64,000 bases of DNA from contig NZ_JADBEK010000001.1 of NCBI RefSeq assembly GCF_014873145.1, positions 12,338,001 to 12,402,000 of the forward strand, given 5' to 3'. Position 1 is the stretch's first letter. Every line of letters starts with the position of its first letter. Shown piece by piece: positions 8,466 through 19,089 of the stretch. The DNA is from Nonomuraea angiospora. Its GTDB lineage: Bacteria; Actinomycetota; Actinomycetes; Streptosporangiales; Streptosporangiaceae. The notes under the pieces were generated by a model. That model searched no databases, was not told where the DNA came from, and saw only the letters and a list, made by a program, of their open reading frames with translations. Position numbers and translations under genes: made by a program.

Positions 8466-8576
8466 CGTCGCCGTCCTCTCGCCGTCGTCATCCCGTCTCA
8501 ACCCGAACCGTTCCTCCGCCCGGCACGTCGTTTTGTACCCAAGACTCTAACGGAGGAAGTGCCTGTCCGGTGGCGA

Positions 8577-9743
8577 CTAGCTCTGAGCAGGCGAGGCAGC
8601 GCCGTGGATGCGCAAGGGGCGCATCGTCACCCGCAGGCGCGCGAGGTTGAGGGTGTGGGGGAGGGGGCGGTGCGGGGACAGCAGCCGCCCGACCGGCTTG
8701 GGGCGGGCGGCGCGGACGATGCCGGCCAGGAACGCGGTCCCGACCGCGAGCGAGAGGTGCACGCCGTCGCAGCCCGGGCCCTTGAACGACCGCGCCCACC
8801 ACTCGTTCGCGGCGGTGCCGTCCAGCCAGATCTCGGGGGCGAAGGTGTTGGCGTACGGCAGGCGCGGGCTGCGCTGGTGCGCGGCGATCGGCACGAGCAC
8901 GGTGGTGCCGGCGGGCAGGGTGGTGCCGTACCAGTCGGTCCTGGTGGCGGTGACCCGCGACAGCGCCGGCACCGGCGGCCACAGGCGCAGCCCCTCGCGC
9001 AGGCACGCCCGCAGGTAGTCGGCGTCGCGGCGGGCCGACTTGCGCTGGGCCGGGTGGGCGGCCAGCAGCGCCAGGGTCTGCATCAGCCCCGCCGACATCA
9101 CGCCGAGGCCCATCAGCCAGAACGCCGCCTGCATGAGCCCGCGCGAGCGCGCCACCCCCGGCGTCTCGGCGATCAGGCCGGCCAGGCTGCCGGGTTCGGC
9201 GCGGTGCAGGTGGTCGAGGATGCGGGCGTCGTACCGGCCCGAGAGCAGGTCCTGGCGCCGCCTGGCGCGCCACCTGCCGGCCCGGGTGAGGTCCGCCAGC
9301 AGGCGGGTGAGCTCCACGTCGTCGGCGGCGCCGTCGCCGTAGACGCAGCGCCTGGCCACCCGCTGCCACCGGGCGTTGAGCCGGTCGTGGTCCACCACGC
9401 CGGAGGTGAGCTCCCCGGCCTCCTCCCGGGCGATGTCGATGAACGTCGGCCGCAGCACGTCCGTCGGCAGGCCGAAGGGGCGCTGCCCGACGCCCTGCGC
9501 GTATTCGTCGCTCTCCGACAGCACGCGCAGGGCGTCCCGCTTGGAGATGACCAGCAGCGCGGGGCCGCGCAGGCCGCGCACCAGGACGGGGCGGCCGCCG
9601 TACCTGGTCTCGAGCTCGGCCAGCAGCGCGCGGGAGCGCAGCGGGTCGCGCCCGGGCACCAGGTGCGGCACGCCCGGCGGGACGATCGTGGCGGCCAGGC
9701 GCAGGCTCTCCAGCACGGTGGCCCGGGGCAGGCCCCTAGGCAC
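8577..9743 (-). CDS. Atypical cytochrome P450
   Basis: 388-residue P450-like protein. The K-helix ExxR is clear (CLREGLRLWPPVPALSRVT) and the heme ligand region is FKGPGCDG, with the Cys in place but two residues shorter than the usual FxxGxxxCxG. The I-helix segment MGLGVMSAGLMQTLALLAAHP lacks the A/G-G-x-D/E-T-T oxygen-activation motif. It may therefore work as a peroxygenase, isomerase or dehydratase rather than a monooxygenase. GTG 9743 follows GGAAGG by 6 nt; the longer in-frame ORF to 9905 looks like non-coding sequence. The IclR gene lies just upstream in the same direction. Confidence 0.8.
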   Translation of the reverse strand: MPRGLPRATVLESLRLAATIVPPGVPHLVPGRDPLRSRALLAELETRYGGRPVLVRGLRGPALLVISKRDALRVLSESDEYAQGVGQRPFGLPTDVLRPTFIDIAREEAGELTSGVVDHDRLNARWQRVARRCVYGDGAADDVELTRLLADLTRAGRWRARRRQDLLSGRYDARILDHLHRAEPGSLAGLIAETPGVARSRGLMQAAFWLMGLGVMSAGLMQTLALLAAHPAQRKSARRDADYLRACLREGLRLWPPVPALSRVTATRTDWYGTTLPAGTTVLVPIAAHQRSPRLPYANTFAPEIWLDGTAANEWWARSFKGPGCDGVHLSLAVGTAFLAGIVRAARPKPVGRLLSPHRPLPHTLNLARLRVTMRPLRIHGAASPAQS

Positions 9744-9904
9744 GCGCGGCCTTCCGTGTTCCGACCGGCGCCCGCGGGTCCGTGGCCATGCGGGCCCTGA
9801 CCTCGCGGCCCGCGGGCGCCTCCTGGGTGGCCGGAGCAGGATGGAAGTCCATATGCCGATGTGATCTCCCGTGGCGCCGCGTCCGCAATCGGGGGTCTCG
9901 GCCA

Positions 9905-9953
9905 CCGGAACACTTCCGGGTGGACACCGCGGAGATGTTCCGATGGCCGGAAC
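9905..9953. promoter_or_regulatory. Two GGAAC/TTCCG dyads upstream of the P450 gene
   Basis: CCGGAA-CAC-TTCCGG at 9905-9919 and GTTCCG-ATGGC-CGGAAC at 9937-9953 are perfect inverted repeats of the same half-site, one in each orientation. They sit between the iclR stop and the P450 start. The GGAA/TTCC layout is reminiscent of IclR-family operators, so the adjacent IclR protein is the natural candidate ligand. Confidence 0.5.
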
Positions 9954-9957
9954 GCTT

Positions 9958-10749
9958 TCAGGCGCCGAGGAGGGCGGCCGAGATGGCCTGGGCGGCGCCG
10001 CGCACGGAGATGCCGAGCTTGGCGAGCGGCGCCGCGCCCGCGGGGGCGGCCACGCCGAGGGACATGCAGATCCGGCCGCCCGGCCCGAACACCGGCGCGG
10101 CCACGCACGCCACGCCCTCGGTGAACTCCTCCTGCGAGTACGCCACGCCGTGCCGCCGGACCTGGGCCAGCTCGCGTTCGAGCCCGCCCAGCGTGGTGAT
10201 CGTGCGGCGCGTCATCCGCTCGAACGAGCCGCGCGCCAGCAGCTCCTGGCGCAGCCTCGGGTCGAAGGCCAGCAGCGCCTTGCCGGTCGCCGTGCAGTGG
10301 AGCGGCGCGCGGTCCATGCCGTCGGAGCGGGAGTCGACGCGGTTGTGGCCGTAGAGGCGCTCGACGTAACGGGCCTCCAGGCCGGACGGGACCGCCAGGT
10401 TGACCGTCTGCCTGGTGGTCTCGCACAGGTAGAGCAGGTACGGCAGCACGACCTTGCGGCTGCCCGGCACGCGGGCCCGGGTGATGCCGGCCATCGTCTC
10501 CAGCAGCTCGCCCGGCAGGTAGCCGTTGCCCACCCGCCTGGCCAGCTCGCGCGAGCACAGCACGCCCAGGATGCGGTGGGCGGTCGACTTGGGCAGGCCC
10601 GTGCTGCGGCACAGCTGCGAGAGGCTGACCGGGTGGGAGGCGGAGTTGAGCGCCAGCAGGATGTCGATGCCCCGCTCCAGGCTGCCCGGCTGGGCCACGG
10701 GGCGGTCGTCCGCCATCCTCTGCACTTGGCGGACAAGTTCGGTCGGCAT
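9958..10749 (-). CDS. IclR family transcriptional regulator
   Basis: 263-residue IclR protein: N-terminal winged helix (SLERGIDILLAL, VSLSQLCRSTGLPKSTAHRILGVL) followed by the C-terminal ligand domain with TATGKALLAF and QEEFTEGVACVAAPVF. Such proteins sense small aromatic or sugar-acid metabolites; here the position between the Entner-Doudoroff operon and a P450 gene suggests a role at either. ATG 10749 has a GAAAGGA RBS that is part of a 26-bp perfect palindrome. KdgR-like control of sugar-acid genes is possible, but not shown. Confidence 0.92.
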   Translation of the reverse strand: MPTELVRQVQRMADDRPVAQPGSLERGIDILLALNSASHPVSLSQLCRSTGLPKSTAHRILGVLCSRELARRVGNGYLPGELLETMAGITRARVPGSRKVVLPYLLYLCETTRQTVNLAVPSGLEARYVERLYGHNRVDSRSDGMDRAPLHCTATGKALLAFDPRLRQELLARGSFERMTRRTITTLGGLERELAQVRRHGVAYSQEEFTEGVACVAAPVFGPGGRICMSLGVAAPAGAAPLAKLGISVRGAAQAISAALLGA

Positions 10750-10755
10750 TGATGT

Positions 10756-10781
10756 CCTTTCGCTCTCCGGAGAGCGAAAGG
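10756..10781. promoter_or_regulatory. 26-bp perfect palindrome covering the iclR ribosome-binding site
   Basis: CCTTTCGCTCTCC followed directly by its exact reverse complement, with no loop. On the minus strand the right arm contains the GAAAGGA RBS of iclR, so binding of a dimer at DNA level, or folding of the mRNA, would affect iclR expression. It could also slow transcription coming from eda, 70 bp upstream, though no T-tract follows. Confidence 0.65.
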
Positions 10782-10850
10782 GGCTTCCCGGGGGCTGCGG
10801 TTGTCCGTTCCTTGGCGTACCCGGCTGCCGCCCGTTAACGCAGGCCCCAT

Positions 10851-11462
10851 TCAGCGCAGAGCCGCGGCCTCCGAGGCGAGCTTCTCCACGCGGCCCCAGT
10901 CGCCCGCGGCCAGCGCGTCGGCCGGGGTCAGCCAGGTGCCGCCGACGCAGCCCACGTTCGGGAGCGCGAGATAGTCGGCCGCCGTGTTCACCCGGATCCC
11001 GCCCGTCGGGCAGAAGCGCACGTCCGGGAGCGGCCCGGCCAGCGCCTTGAGGTAGGGGACGCCGCCCGCGGCCTCGGCGGGGAAGAACTTCAGCTCCTTG
11101 ACCCCCCGCTCGACCAGCGCCATCACCTCGGACACGGTGGCCGCCCCCGGCAGGTACGGGACGCCGCTGGAGTCCATCGCCTCGACCAGCGACAGGGTCG
11201 TGCCGGGCGAGACCAGGAACCGCGCCCCGGCGGCCACCGACGCCGAGATATCCTCCGAGCTGCGGATGGTCCCCGCGCCCACGGTCGCCTCGGGCACCTC
11301 GGCCGCGATCCTGGCGATGGCCTCGCGCGCGACCGGGGTCCGCAGGGTCACCTCGATGACCGGCAGGCCGCCGGCGACCAGCGCCCTGGCCATCGGCACG
11401 GCGCTCTCCACGTCGTCGATCACCACGACGGGGATCACCGGGGCGAGATCGAGCAGGCTCAT
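10851..11462 (-). CDS. eda: 2-dehydro-3-deoxy-6-phosphogluconate (KDPG/KHG) aldolase
   Basis: Class I aldolase that splits KDPG into pyruvate and glyceraldehyde-3-phosphate, the last dedicated Entner-Doudoroff step. At 203 residues it has the normal length; the catalytic Glu is in LPVIEVTLRTP and the Schiff-base Lys in KELKFFPAEAAGG; the phosphate-binding loop CPTGGIR follows. ATG 11462 has a GAGGAGAAG RBS; the upstream in-frame residues are not conserved-looking. It is the last gene of the zwf-edd-glk-eda operon. Confidence 0.95.
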   Translation of the reverse strand: MSLLDLAPVIPVVVIDDVESAVPMARALVAGGLPVIEVTLRTPVAREAIARIAAEVPEATVGAGTIRSSEDISASVAAGARFLVSPGTTLSLVEAMDSSGVPYLPGAATVSEVMALVERGVKELKFFPAEAAGGVPYLKALAGPLPDVRFCPTGGIRVNTAADYLALPNVGCVGGTWLTPADALAAGDWGRVEKLASEAAALR

Positions 11463-11537
11463 GGGTTCTTCTTCTCCTCGTCGGCCCGTTGACGGCCGTC
11501 TAGTCACGTACAGGTCCGCCCGGGCAGGTCCGCGCGG

Positions 11538-12503
11538 TCATCCCACCAGTTCCCGGCGGGCGCGCTGGGCCAGCCAGGCCGCCGCGCCCGTCAGCGCCGG
11601 TTGCGGGGCGACGATCAGCGCGGTGCCGATGGCCTCCAGGTAGTGGGACATATCCGGATTTTCGGTGAAGCGCGTCCGGAAGCTGCTGGTGCGCACCCGT
11701 TCCACGATACGGGGGAGCACTCCGCCGCCCAGATAGACCCCGCCCCTCGCGCCGAGGGTCAGGGCCACGTTCCCGGCGAAGCTGCCCAGCATGCCGCAGA
11801 ACACCTCCACCGTCTCCGCGCACAGCGAGTCGTCCAGCCGGGCCACGATGTCCGAGGCGGTCAGGTCGGGGGCGGCGACGCCGTTCACCTGGGCGAGCGC
11901 CCGGTGCAGCCGGACCAGCCCAGGCCCGGACAGCACGTGCTCGGCCACCACGTGCGGCAGCCCCTGCGACTGCAGGACCTGGACGATCTCCAGCTCCCGC
12001 CGGTCCACCACGGGCACCGTGACGTGCCCGCCCTCGCCCGGGATCGGCGTCCAGCCGTGCTCGGCGGGCACCAGCCCGCCCACGCCGAGGCCGGTCCCCG
12101 GCCCCAGCACGGCCTTGACCCCGTGGCCCGGCTCGGGGCCGCCCAGCGAGACCAGGTCACCGCCCTCCAGGTGCGGCAGCGACACCGCCAGCGCCTCGAA
12201 GTCGTTGAGCAGCACCGCGTACGGCACGTCGAGATCCCGTACGGACCCGGCCCACGCGGAATTCGTGAGCCGGTAGCGGTCGCCGTCGATCGGCCCGGCC
12301 ACGGCCAGGCACGCCGCCCCCGGTCGCACTCCGCCCGCGTGCTCCGCGAGATAGGCGGCTACGGCTTCGGGGAGGGTCGCGTAGTCGGACCCGGCCAGGA
12401 CCGCGACGTTGGCCGGCCGCGCTCCCGACGAGGTGACGAGGCCGAACCGGGCGTTGGTCCCGCCGATGTCGGCGACCAGCCACGGAAGGTCAAAGGCACT
12501 CAC
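11538..12503 (-). CDS. glk: Glucokinase, proteobacterial Glk type
   Basis: ATP-dependent glucokinase of the PF02685 type rather than the ROK type usual in actinomycetes. Motifs: LVADIGGTNARFGLV (phosphate 1), CLAVAGPIDGD, LLNDFEALA with the catalytic Asp, GPGTGLGVGGLV, and GEGGHV. The protein has 321 residues, as expected. GTG 12503 follows GGAGG by 6 nt. Within the operon it supplies glucose-6-phosphate for the neighbouring Zwf. The non-ROK type and its position in an ED operon suggest the whole block was acquired together. Confidence 0.94.
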   Translation of the reverse strand: MSAFDLPWLVADIGGTNARFGLVTSSGARPANVAVLAGSDYATLPEAVAAYLAEHAGGVRPGAACLAVAGPIDGDRYRLTNSAWAGSVRDLDVPYAVLLNDFEALAVSLPHLEGGDLVSLGGPEPGHGVKAVLGPGTGLGVGGLVPAEHGWTPIPGEGGHVTVPVVDRRELEIVQVLQSQGLPHVVAEHVLSGPGLVRLHRALAQVNGVAAPDLTASDIVARLDDSLCAETVEVFCGMLGSFAGNVALTLGARGGVYLGGGVLPRIVERVRTSSFRTRFTENPDMSHYLEAIGTALIVAPQPALTGAAAWLAQRARRELVG

Positions 12504-12614
12504 GCATACCTCCGGCGTCCAGGGCGGCGTCAAGATCGCTCGCCGTATACCGAAGGATCCCACGAACGCTCACATCGCCCCAGAGCGGGCGATGAGCCAT
12601 CGGACTCCGATCCG

Positions 12615-14570
<1,956 letters not shown>

Positions 14571-14611
14571 GGTGCCTCCTTCGTCGGGTCCATGAACCCG
14601 GAATCGATTGT

Positions 14612-16087
14612 TCACACGTCCTCCTCGTGCCATTCGCGACCGCTGCGGCCGAGCAGTTCGTGGGCTCCGGCGGGACCGGTGGTCCCGGCGGGGTAGGGCT
14701 CGGGCAGGTCGCCGGAGGACTCCCAGGTCGACAGGATCGGGTCGATCCAGCGCCAGGCCGCCTCCACCTCGTCACGCCGCATGAACAGCGTCGGGTTCCC
14801 GGCCAGCACGTCCGTCAGCAGCCGCTCGTACGCCTCCGGCACCCGCGCGGTGAACGTCTTGCCGAAGCTCAGCGACATCGGCACCGGCTTCAGCGTCACC
14901 TCGCCTGCGCCCGGCTCCTTGGCCATGATGTGCAGCTCGATGCCCTCTTCCGGCTGCAGGCGCAGCACCAGGCGGTTCGGCGTGCCGCCGGGGAAGATGG
15001 AGTGCGGCACGTCCTTGAACTGCACCACGATCTCCGACCTGCGGTACGGCATCCGCTTGCCGGTCCGCAGGTAGAACGGCACCCCCGCCCACCGCCAGTT
15101 CTTGATCTCGGCCCGGATCGCGGTGAACGTCTCCACCCGCCGCGAGGCCTCCGTCGGCGGCGTGGAGGCGGGCTCGTCGAGGTAACCCGGCATCCCGCCG
15201 GCCTCGGTGTACTGGCCCCGCACGGTGAAGCGGCCGACCTCCGTGCCCGTGATCGGGCGCAGCGCCTGAAGGACCTTGACCTTCTCGTCGCGGATGGCCT
15301 CGCGGTCGTTGCGGGCCGGCGGCTCCATCGCGGTCAGCGTGAGGAGCTGGAGCAGGTGGTTCTGCACCATGTCGCGCAGCGCGCCCGCGTGGTCGTAGTA
15401 GCCGCGCCGGCCCGGCGTGCCGACGGTCTCGGCGGCGGTGATCTGGACGTGGTCGATCCACAGGGAGTTCCAGATCGGCTCGAGGAAGGCGTTGGCGAAG
15501 CGCAGGACCAGCAGGTTCTGGACGGTCTCCTTGCCCAGGTAGTGGTCGATGCGGAAGATCTGGCGCTCGTCGAAGATGGCGCCGACCTCGTCGTTGATCC
15601 GCTGCGCGCTCGGCAGGTCGTGGCCCAGCGGCTTCTCCAGCACCACGCGCGAGCGCGGCGTCACCAGCCCGGCCTCCTCCAGCTCGCGGCAGAAGGGGCC
15701 GAACGTCCGGGGCGGGCTGGCCAGGTAGAAGACCCGGTCGCGCTGCTCGTGCCCGGCCAGCAGCCGGCTCAGCGCCCCCCAGCCCGATTTGTCGGCGCCT
15801 CCGACGTCGACCGACACGTGGTGCAGGCGGCCGAGGAAGCGCTGCCACGTGGCGGGGTCGTCGATCGGGACCTGGTCGCGTACCTCGGCGTCCACCTTGC
15901 CGCGGAAGTCGGCGTCGGTCAGGCCGCCCCTGGACATGGCGATGACGCGGGTCTCCGGGGAGAGCCGGCCGTCCCTGTCGCTGTGGTAGAGCGCCGGGAG
16001 CAGCTTGCGCATGGACAGGTCGCCGGTGCCGCCGAAGACGACGAGGTCGGCGGTGTGGGCGGGGCTGGTTGTCGACACGGGGGACAC
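14612..16087 (-). CDS. zwf: Glucose-6-phosphate 1-dehydrogenase
   Basis: NAD(P)-dependent oxidation of glucose-6-phosphate to 6-phosphogluconolactone. N-terminal Rossmann motif [19 protein letters not shown], catalytic [15 protein letters not shown] and [11 protein letters not shown] are intact; length 491 is normal. No lactonase gene (pgl) is present, so lactone hydrolysis is supplied elsewhere. GTG 16087 has GGAG 9 nt upstream; the longer in-frame ORF runs through the promoter and is rejected. First gene of the zwf-edd-glk-eda operon, divergent from the ROK regulator. Confidence 0.95.
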   Translation of the reverse strand: MSPVSTTSPAHTADLVVFGGTGDLSMRKLLPALYHSDRDGRLSPETRVIAMSRGGLTDADFRGKVDAEVRDQVPIDDPATWQRFLGRLHHVSVDVGGADKSGWGALSRLLAGHEQRDRVFYLASPPRTFGPFCRELEEAGLVTPRSRVVLEKPLGHDLPSAQRINDEVGAIFDERQIFRIDHYLGKETVQNLLVLRFANAFLEPIWNSLWIDHVQITAAETVGTPGRRGYYDHAGALRDMVQNHLLQLLTLTAMEPPARNDREAIRDEKVKVLQALRPITGTEVGRFTVRGQYTEAGGMPGYLDEPASTPPTEASRRVETFTAIRAEIKNWRWAGVPFYLRTGKRMPYRRSEIVVQFKDVPHSIFPGGTPNRLVLRLQPEEGIELHIMAKEPGAGEVTLKPVPMSLSFGKTFTARVPEAYERLLTDVLAGNPTLFMRRDEVEAAWRWIDPILSTWESSGDLPEPYPAGTTGPAGAHELLGRSGREWHEEDV

Positions 16088-16128
16088 GGTTACGGGCTCC
16101 GATGATCTACCAAGCAGGGACAGAACGG

Positions 16129-16157
16129 ACACTAACGAGAGTTTGGGTCTCACACAA
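16129..16157 (-). promoter_or_regulatory. Promoter of zwf-edd-glk-eda operon
   Basis: On the minus strand TTGTGT (16157-16152), a 17-bp spacer and TAGTGT (16134-16129) give a plausible promoter about 40 nt before the zwf start. Confidence 0.45.
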
Positions 16158-16181
16158 GCGGAGTTTTGGCATTTGAGATAA

Positions 16182-16197
16182 AAAAGTCTGGACTTTT
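16182..16197. promoter_or_regulatory. Operator candidate AAAAGTC-TG-GACTTTT between zwf and ROK genes
   Basis: Perfect 16-bp inverted repeat in the shared promoter region. It lies just upstream of the proposed zwf -35 box and inside a possible ROK promoter (TTGAGA at 16173-16178 with the spacer covering the palindrome). AT-rich dyads of this kind fit NagC/XylR-type ROK sites; likely bound by the divergent ROK protein. Confidence 0.6.
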
Positions 16198-16229
16198 CAT
16201 GACCTAACCCCATGTGATTCACTTAGCCG

Positions 16230-17435
16230 ATGCCTCGACGTACCGCCGCGACCCTCGCCACCAGTGGCGAGGTGCTCCGCCTCATCCGCGCCGGAGAGGC
16301 CGTGACGCGCGCCGACCTGGGCCGGGTGACCGGCCTGTCGCGGCCCGCGGTGCAGCTGCGCGTGGGTGAGCTGCTGGAACGCGGCCTGGTCCTGGAGCGC
16401 GACGACGCCCCGTCCACGGGCGGGCGGCCGCCGGTCCGGCTGGAGTTCAACGCCTCGGGCGGCGTCGTGCTGGTGGCGGCGCTCGGCGCCAGCCGCACCC
16501 GGGTGGCCGTCTGCGACCTGGCCGGGCGGGAGCTGGCCGGGCGCGAGTTCGCGATGGACGTGGAGCAGGGGCCCGACGTCGTGCTCCCGGTGATCATGGA
16601 TTCCTGGGACGAGCTGCTCGGCGACCGGCCCCGCTCGATGCTCAGGGGCGTCGGGATGGGCGTGCCGGCCACGGTCGAGTTCGCGCAGGGGCGCGCCGAG
16701 AGCGCCCGCGTGATGGCCTCGTGGACCGGCGTGGTGATCCCGCCGATCATCCGCGAGCGCTTCCCCGTCCCCGTGCTCGTGGACAACGACGTGAACGTGC
16801 TGGCCATCGGCGAGCACCGCGGCGCCTACCCCGACCTGGACGACCTGATGTTCGTGAAGATCTCGACGCGGATCGGCGCGGGCGTGATCGCCGGGGGCGG
16901 CATCCTGCGCGGCGCGCTGGGCGCGGCGGGCGAGATCGGGCACATCCCCGTGCTCGACGGCGGCGACGTGCTGTGCCGCTGCGGCAACACCGGCTGCGTC
17001 GACTCCGTGGCCAGCGGCACCGCGCTGCTGCGCGACCTGCGGGCGCAGGGCAAGGACGTCAAGACGATCGCGGACGTGACCGCGCTGGTGCGCGCGGGCG
17101 ACGCCGAGACGATGGCGACCGTGCGCGAGGCCGGGCGCCGGATCGGCGAGGTGCTGGCGGGGGCGGTCAACATCCTCAACCCGTCGGTGGTGGTGCTGGG
17201 CGGCGACGTGGCCGAGGCGTTCGGCCCGCTGGTGTCGAGCATCCGCGAGGTCGTCTACCGCCGTTCCACTGCCCTGGCCACCCGGCGGCTGCGCATCGAG
17301 CCGAGCCGGCTGGGGGCGGGCGCGGGCATCAGCGGGTGCGCGGTGATGGTGCTGGACCACGTGCTCTCGCCGGAGGCCGTGGACGAGACCATGACGATCT
17401 CGTCCCTGCGCCGCGAGCGCGTCGCCGCCCCGTAG
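16230..17435 (+). CDS. ROK family transcriptional regulator
   Basis: 401-residue ROK repressor: N-terminal winged helix (TRADLGRVTGLSRPAVQLRVGELLERGLV), a sugar-kinase-like core with DNDVNVLAIGEH, and the zinc site GHIPVLDGG...CRCGNTGCVDSVASG with three Cys. Such proteins bind sugars or sugar phosphates; as the divergent neighbour of zwf it probably controls the Entner-Doudoroff operon in response to glucose or a phosphorylated intermediate. ATG 16230 has no clear RBS; initiation may be leaderless or weak. The C-terminal ~35 residues extend past the family core. Confidence 0.93.
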   Translation: MPRRTAATLATSGEVLRLIRAGEAVTRADLGRVTGLSRPAVQLRVGELLERGLVLERDDAPSTGGRPPVRLEFNASGGVVLVAALGASRTRVAVCDLAGRELAGREFAMDVEQGPDVVLPVIMDSWDELLGDRPRSMLRGVGMGVPATVEFAQGRAESARVMASWTGVVIPPIIRERFPVPVLVDNDVNVLAIGEHRGAYPDLDDLMFVKISTRIGAGVIAGGGILRGALGAAGEIGHIPVLDGGDVLCRCGNTGCVDSVASGTALLRDLRAQGKDVKTIADVTALVRAGDAETMATVREAGRRIGEVLAGAVNILNPSVVVLGGDVAEAFGPLVSSIREVVYRRSTALATRRLRIEPSRLGAGAGISGCAVMVLDHVLSPEAVDETMTISSLRRERVAAP

Positions 17436-17437
17436 GG

Positions 17438-19012
17438 TCAGAGGTCCCAGCGGGGGACGTCGCTCTCCCGTACGAGCCCGTCCGCGCCGAAGACCAGATG
17501 GCGGTCGAGGTCGGCGGCGAACCAGCGGTCGTGCGTGACCGCCAGCACCGTCCCCTCGAAGCCCGCGAGCCCCTGCTGGAGCGCCTCCGCGCTGGCCAGG
17601 TCGAGGTTGTCCGTCGGCTCGTCGAGCAGCAGCAGCGTCGCCCCCGACAGCTCCAGCAGCAGGATCTGCAGCCGGGCCTGCTGCCCGCCCGACAGCGTCT
17701 CGAACGGCTGCCCGCCCGCCGGCGCCAGCTCGTAGCGGGCCAGCGCCGCCATCGCCTCGTTGCGGGTCAGCGCGTACTCGCGCATCACCACGTCGGCGGC
17801 GGCCCGCCCGACCAGGTCGGGCCGCACGTGGGTCTGGGTGAAGTGCCCGGCTGACACCCTGGCGCCCAGGCGGGCCACGCCGGTGTGCGCGATCGGCTCG
17901 CCCGCCAGCAGGCGCAGGAAGTGGGACTTGCCGGTGCCGTTCTGGCCCAGCACGCCGACCCGCTCGCCGTACCAGACCTCGGTGGAGAACGGCCGCAGCA
18001 GCCCGGTGAGCTCCAGGTCCTCGCAGGTCACCGCCCGCTTCCCGGTGCGCCCGCCGCGCAGCCGCATCCGGACGTTCTGCTCCTTCGGCGCGCGCCGCGG
18101 CGGCCCCGCCCGCTCGAAGCGCTCCAGCCTCGTGACCGCCGACTGGTACGCCCCCGCCAGCGCGTCGTTGTTCGCCGAGCGCTGGCGCAGCGTGTGGACC
18201 AGGCGGCGCAGCCTGGCCCGCTCGTCCTCCCAGCGCCGGCGCAGCTCTTCGAGGCGCTCCCTGCGCCGCCTGCGGGCCTCGGCGTACGTCGCGAACCCGC
18301 CGCCGTGCACCCACACCTCGCGCCCCTCCACCGTGATGATCCGGTCGGCGGCCTCGGCCAGCAGCTGCCGGTCGTGCGAGACCAGCAGCACCGTCTTGGC
18401 CGAGCCCCTGATCGCCCGCTCCAGCCACTGCTTGGCCCGCACGTCCAGGTAGTTGTCGGGCTCGTCCAGCAGCAGCACCTCGTCCGGCCCGCGCAGCAGC
18501 GCCTCCAGCATGAGCCGCTTCTGCTCCCCGCCCGACAGCGTGCCCAGCTCCCTGTCCTTCACCCGCTCGTACGGCAGCCCCAGGGCCTCGGTGGCGCACA
18601 CGTCCCACACCACCTCCAGCTCGTAGCCGCCCGCGTCGGCGTAGTCGGCGATGGCCTGGGCGTAGGCGAGCTGGGCGGGCTCGTCGTCGCTGCGCGACAT
18701 CGCCGCCTCGGCCGCCTCCAGCGCGGCGGCGGCGTCGCGCACGCGCCTCGGGGCGACGCCGATCAGCAGGTCGTGCACGGTGCCCGCGCCGAGGAACTGC
18801 CGCATCACCCCGATCCCGCCGCCGCTGGCCACGCGTCCGTCCGACGGGGCCAGCTCGCCCGCGATCAACCGCAGCAGCGTGGTCTTGCCCGCGCCGTTCG
18901 GCCCGACGAGCGCCGCCTTGGCGCCGGCGCCCACCTTGAAGGACGTCTCCAGCAGCAGCGGCCGCCCGTCCGGCAGCAGGTACGTCAGCCCGCTCACCTC
19001 GATGTGCCCCAT
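17438..19012 (-). CDS. ABC-F family ATPase (ribosome-associated, possible antibiotic resistance)
   Basis: Soluble protein with two ABC domains and no membrane part, as in ABC-F ribosome-protection or translation factors. Domain 1: GPNGAGKTT, LSGGEQKRL, LLLDEPDNYLD. Linker about 240-320 is Arg-rich and coiled (the P-site-tRNA interaction motif region). Domain 2: GQNGTGKSH, LSGGQQARLQ, LLLDEPTDNLD. ATG 19012 follows GGAGG by 8 nt. Divergent from a TetR gene with an inverted repeat between them, so drug-inducible expression is likely. Confidence 0.92.
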   Translation of the reverse strand: MGHIEVSGLTYLLPDGRPLLLETSFKVGAGAKAALVGPNGAGKTTLLRLIAGELAPSDGRVASGGGIGVMRQFLGAGTVHDLLIGVAPRRVRDAAAALEAAEAAMSRSDDEPAQLAYAQAIADYADAGGYELEVVWDVCATEALGLPYERVKDRELGTLSGGEQKRLMLEALLRGPDEVLLLDEPDNYLDVRAKQWLERAIRGSAKTVLLVSHDRQLLAEAADRIITVEGREVWVHGGGFATYAEARRRRRERLEELRRRWEDERARLRRLVHTLRQRSANNDALAGAYQSAVTRLERFERAGPPRRAPKEQNVRMRLRGGRTGKRAVTCEDLELTGLLRPFSTEVWYGERVGVLGQNGTGKSHFLRLLAGEPIAHTGVARLGARVSAGHFTQTHVRPDLVGRAAADVVMREYALTRNEAMAALARYELAPAGGQPFETLSGGQQARLQILLLELSGATLLLLDEPTDNLDLASAEALQQGLAGFEGTVLAVTHDRWFAADLDRHLVFGADGLVRESDVPRWDL

Positions 19013-19048
19013 GACGGCCACCTCCACTCGATCGTCGTTCGACTAACT

Positions 19049-19066
19049 AGACCATCGATCCGGTCT
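19049..19066. promoter_or_regulatory. Inverted repeat AGACC-N8-GGTCT between ABC-F and TetR genes
   Basis: Short dyad flanked on both sides by CTAG, in the 77-bp divergent intergenic region. A TATTAT -10-like element at 19078-19083 would start the tetR transcript at about its GTG, so that mRNA may be leaderless. Candidate site for the TetR protein. Confidence 0.4.
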
Positions 19067-19089
19067 CTAGAACAACGTATTATCTCCAG

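Noticed and set aside
7065..9800. 911-codon plus-strand frame opposite the kinase and P450
   Set aside because: Antisense shadow; low-complexity residues and no family, while the minus strand has full kinase and P450 motifs.
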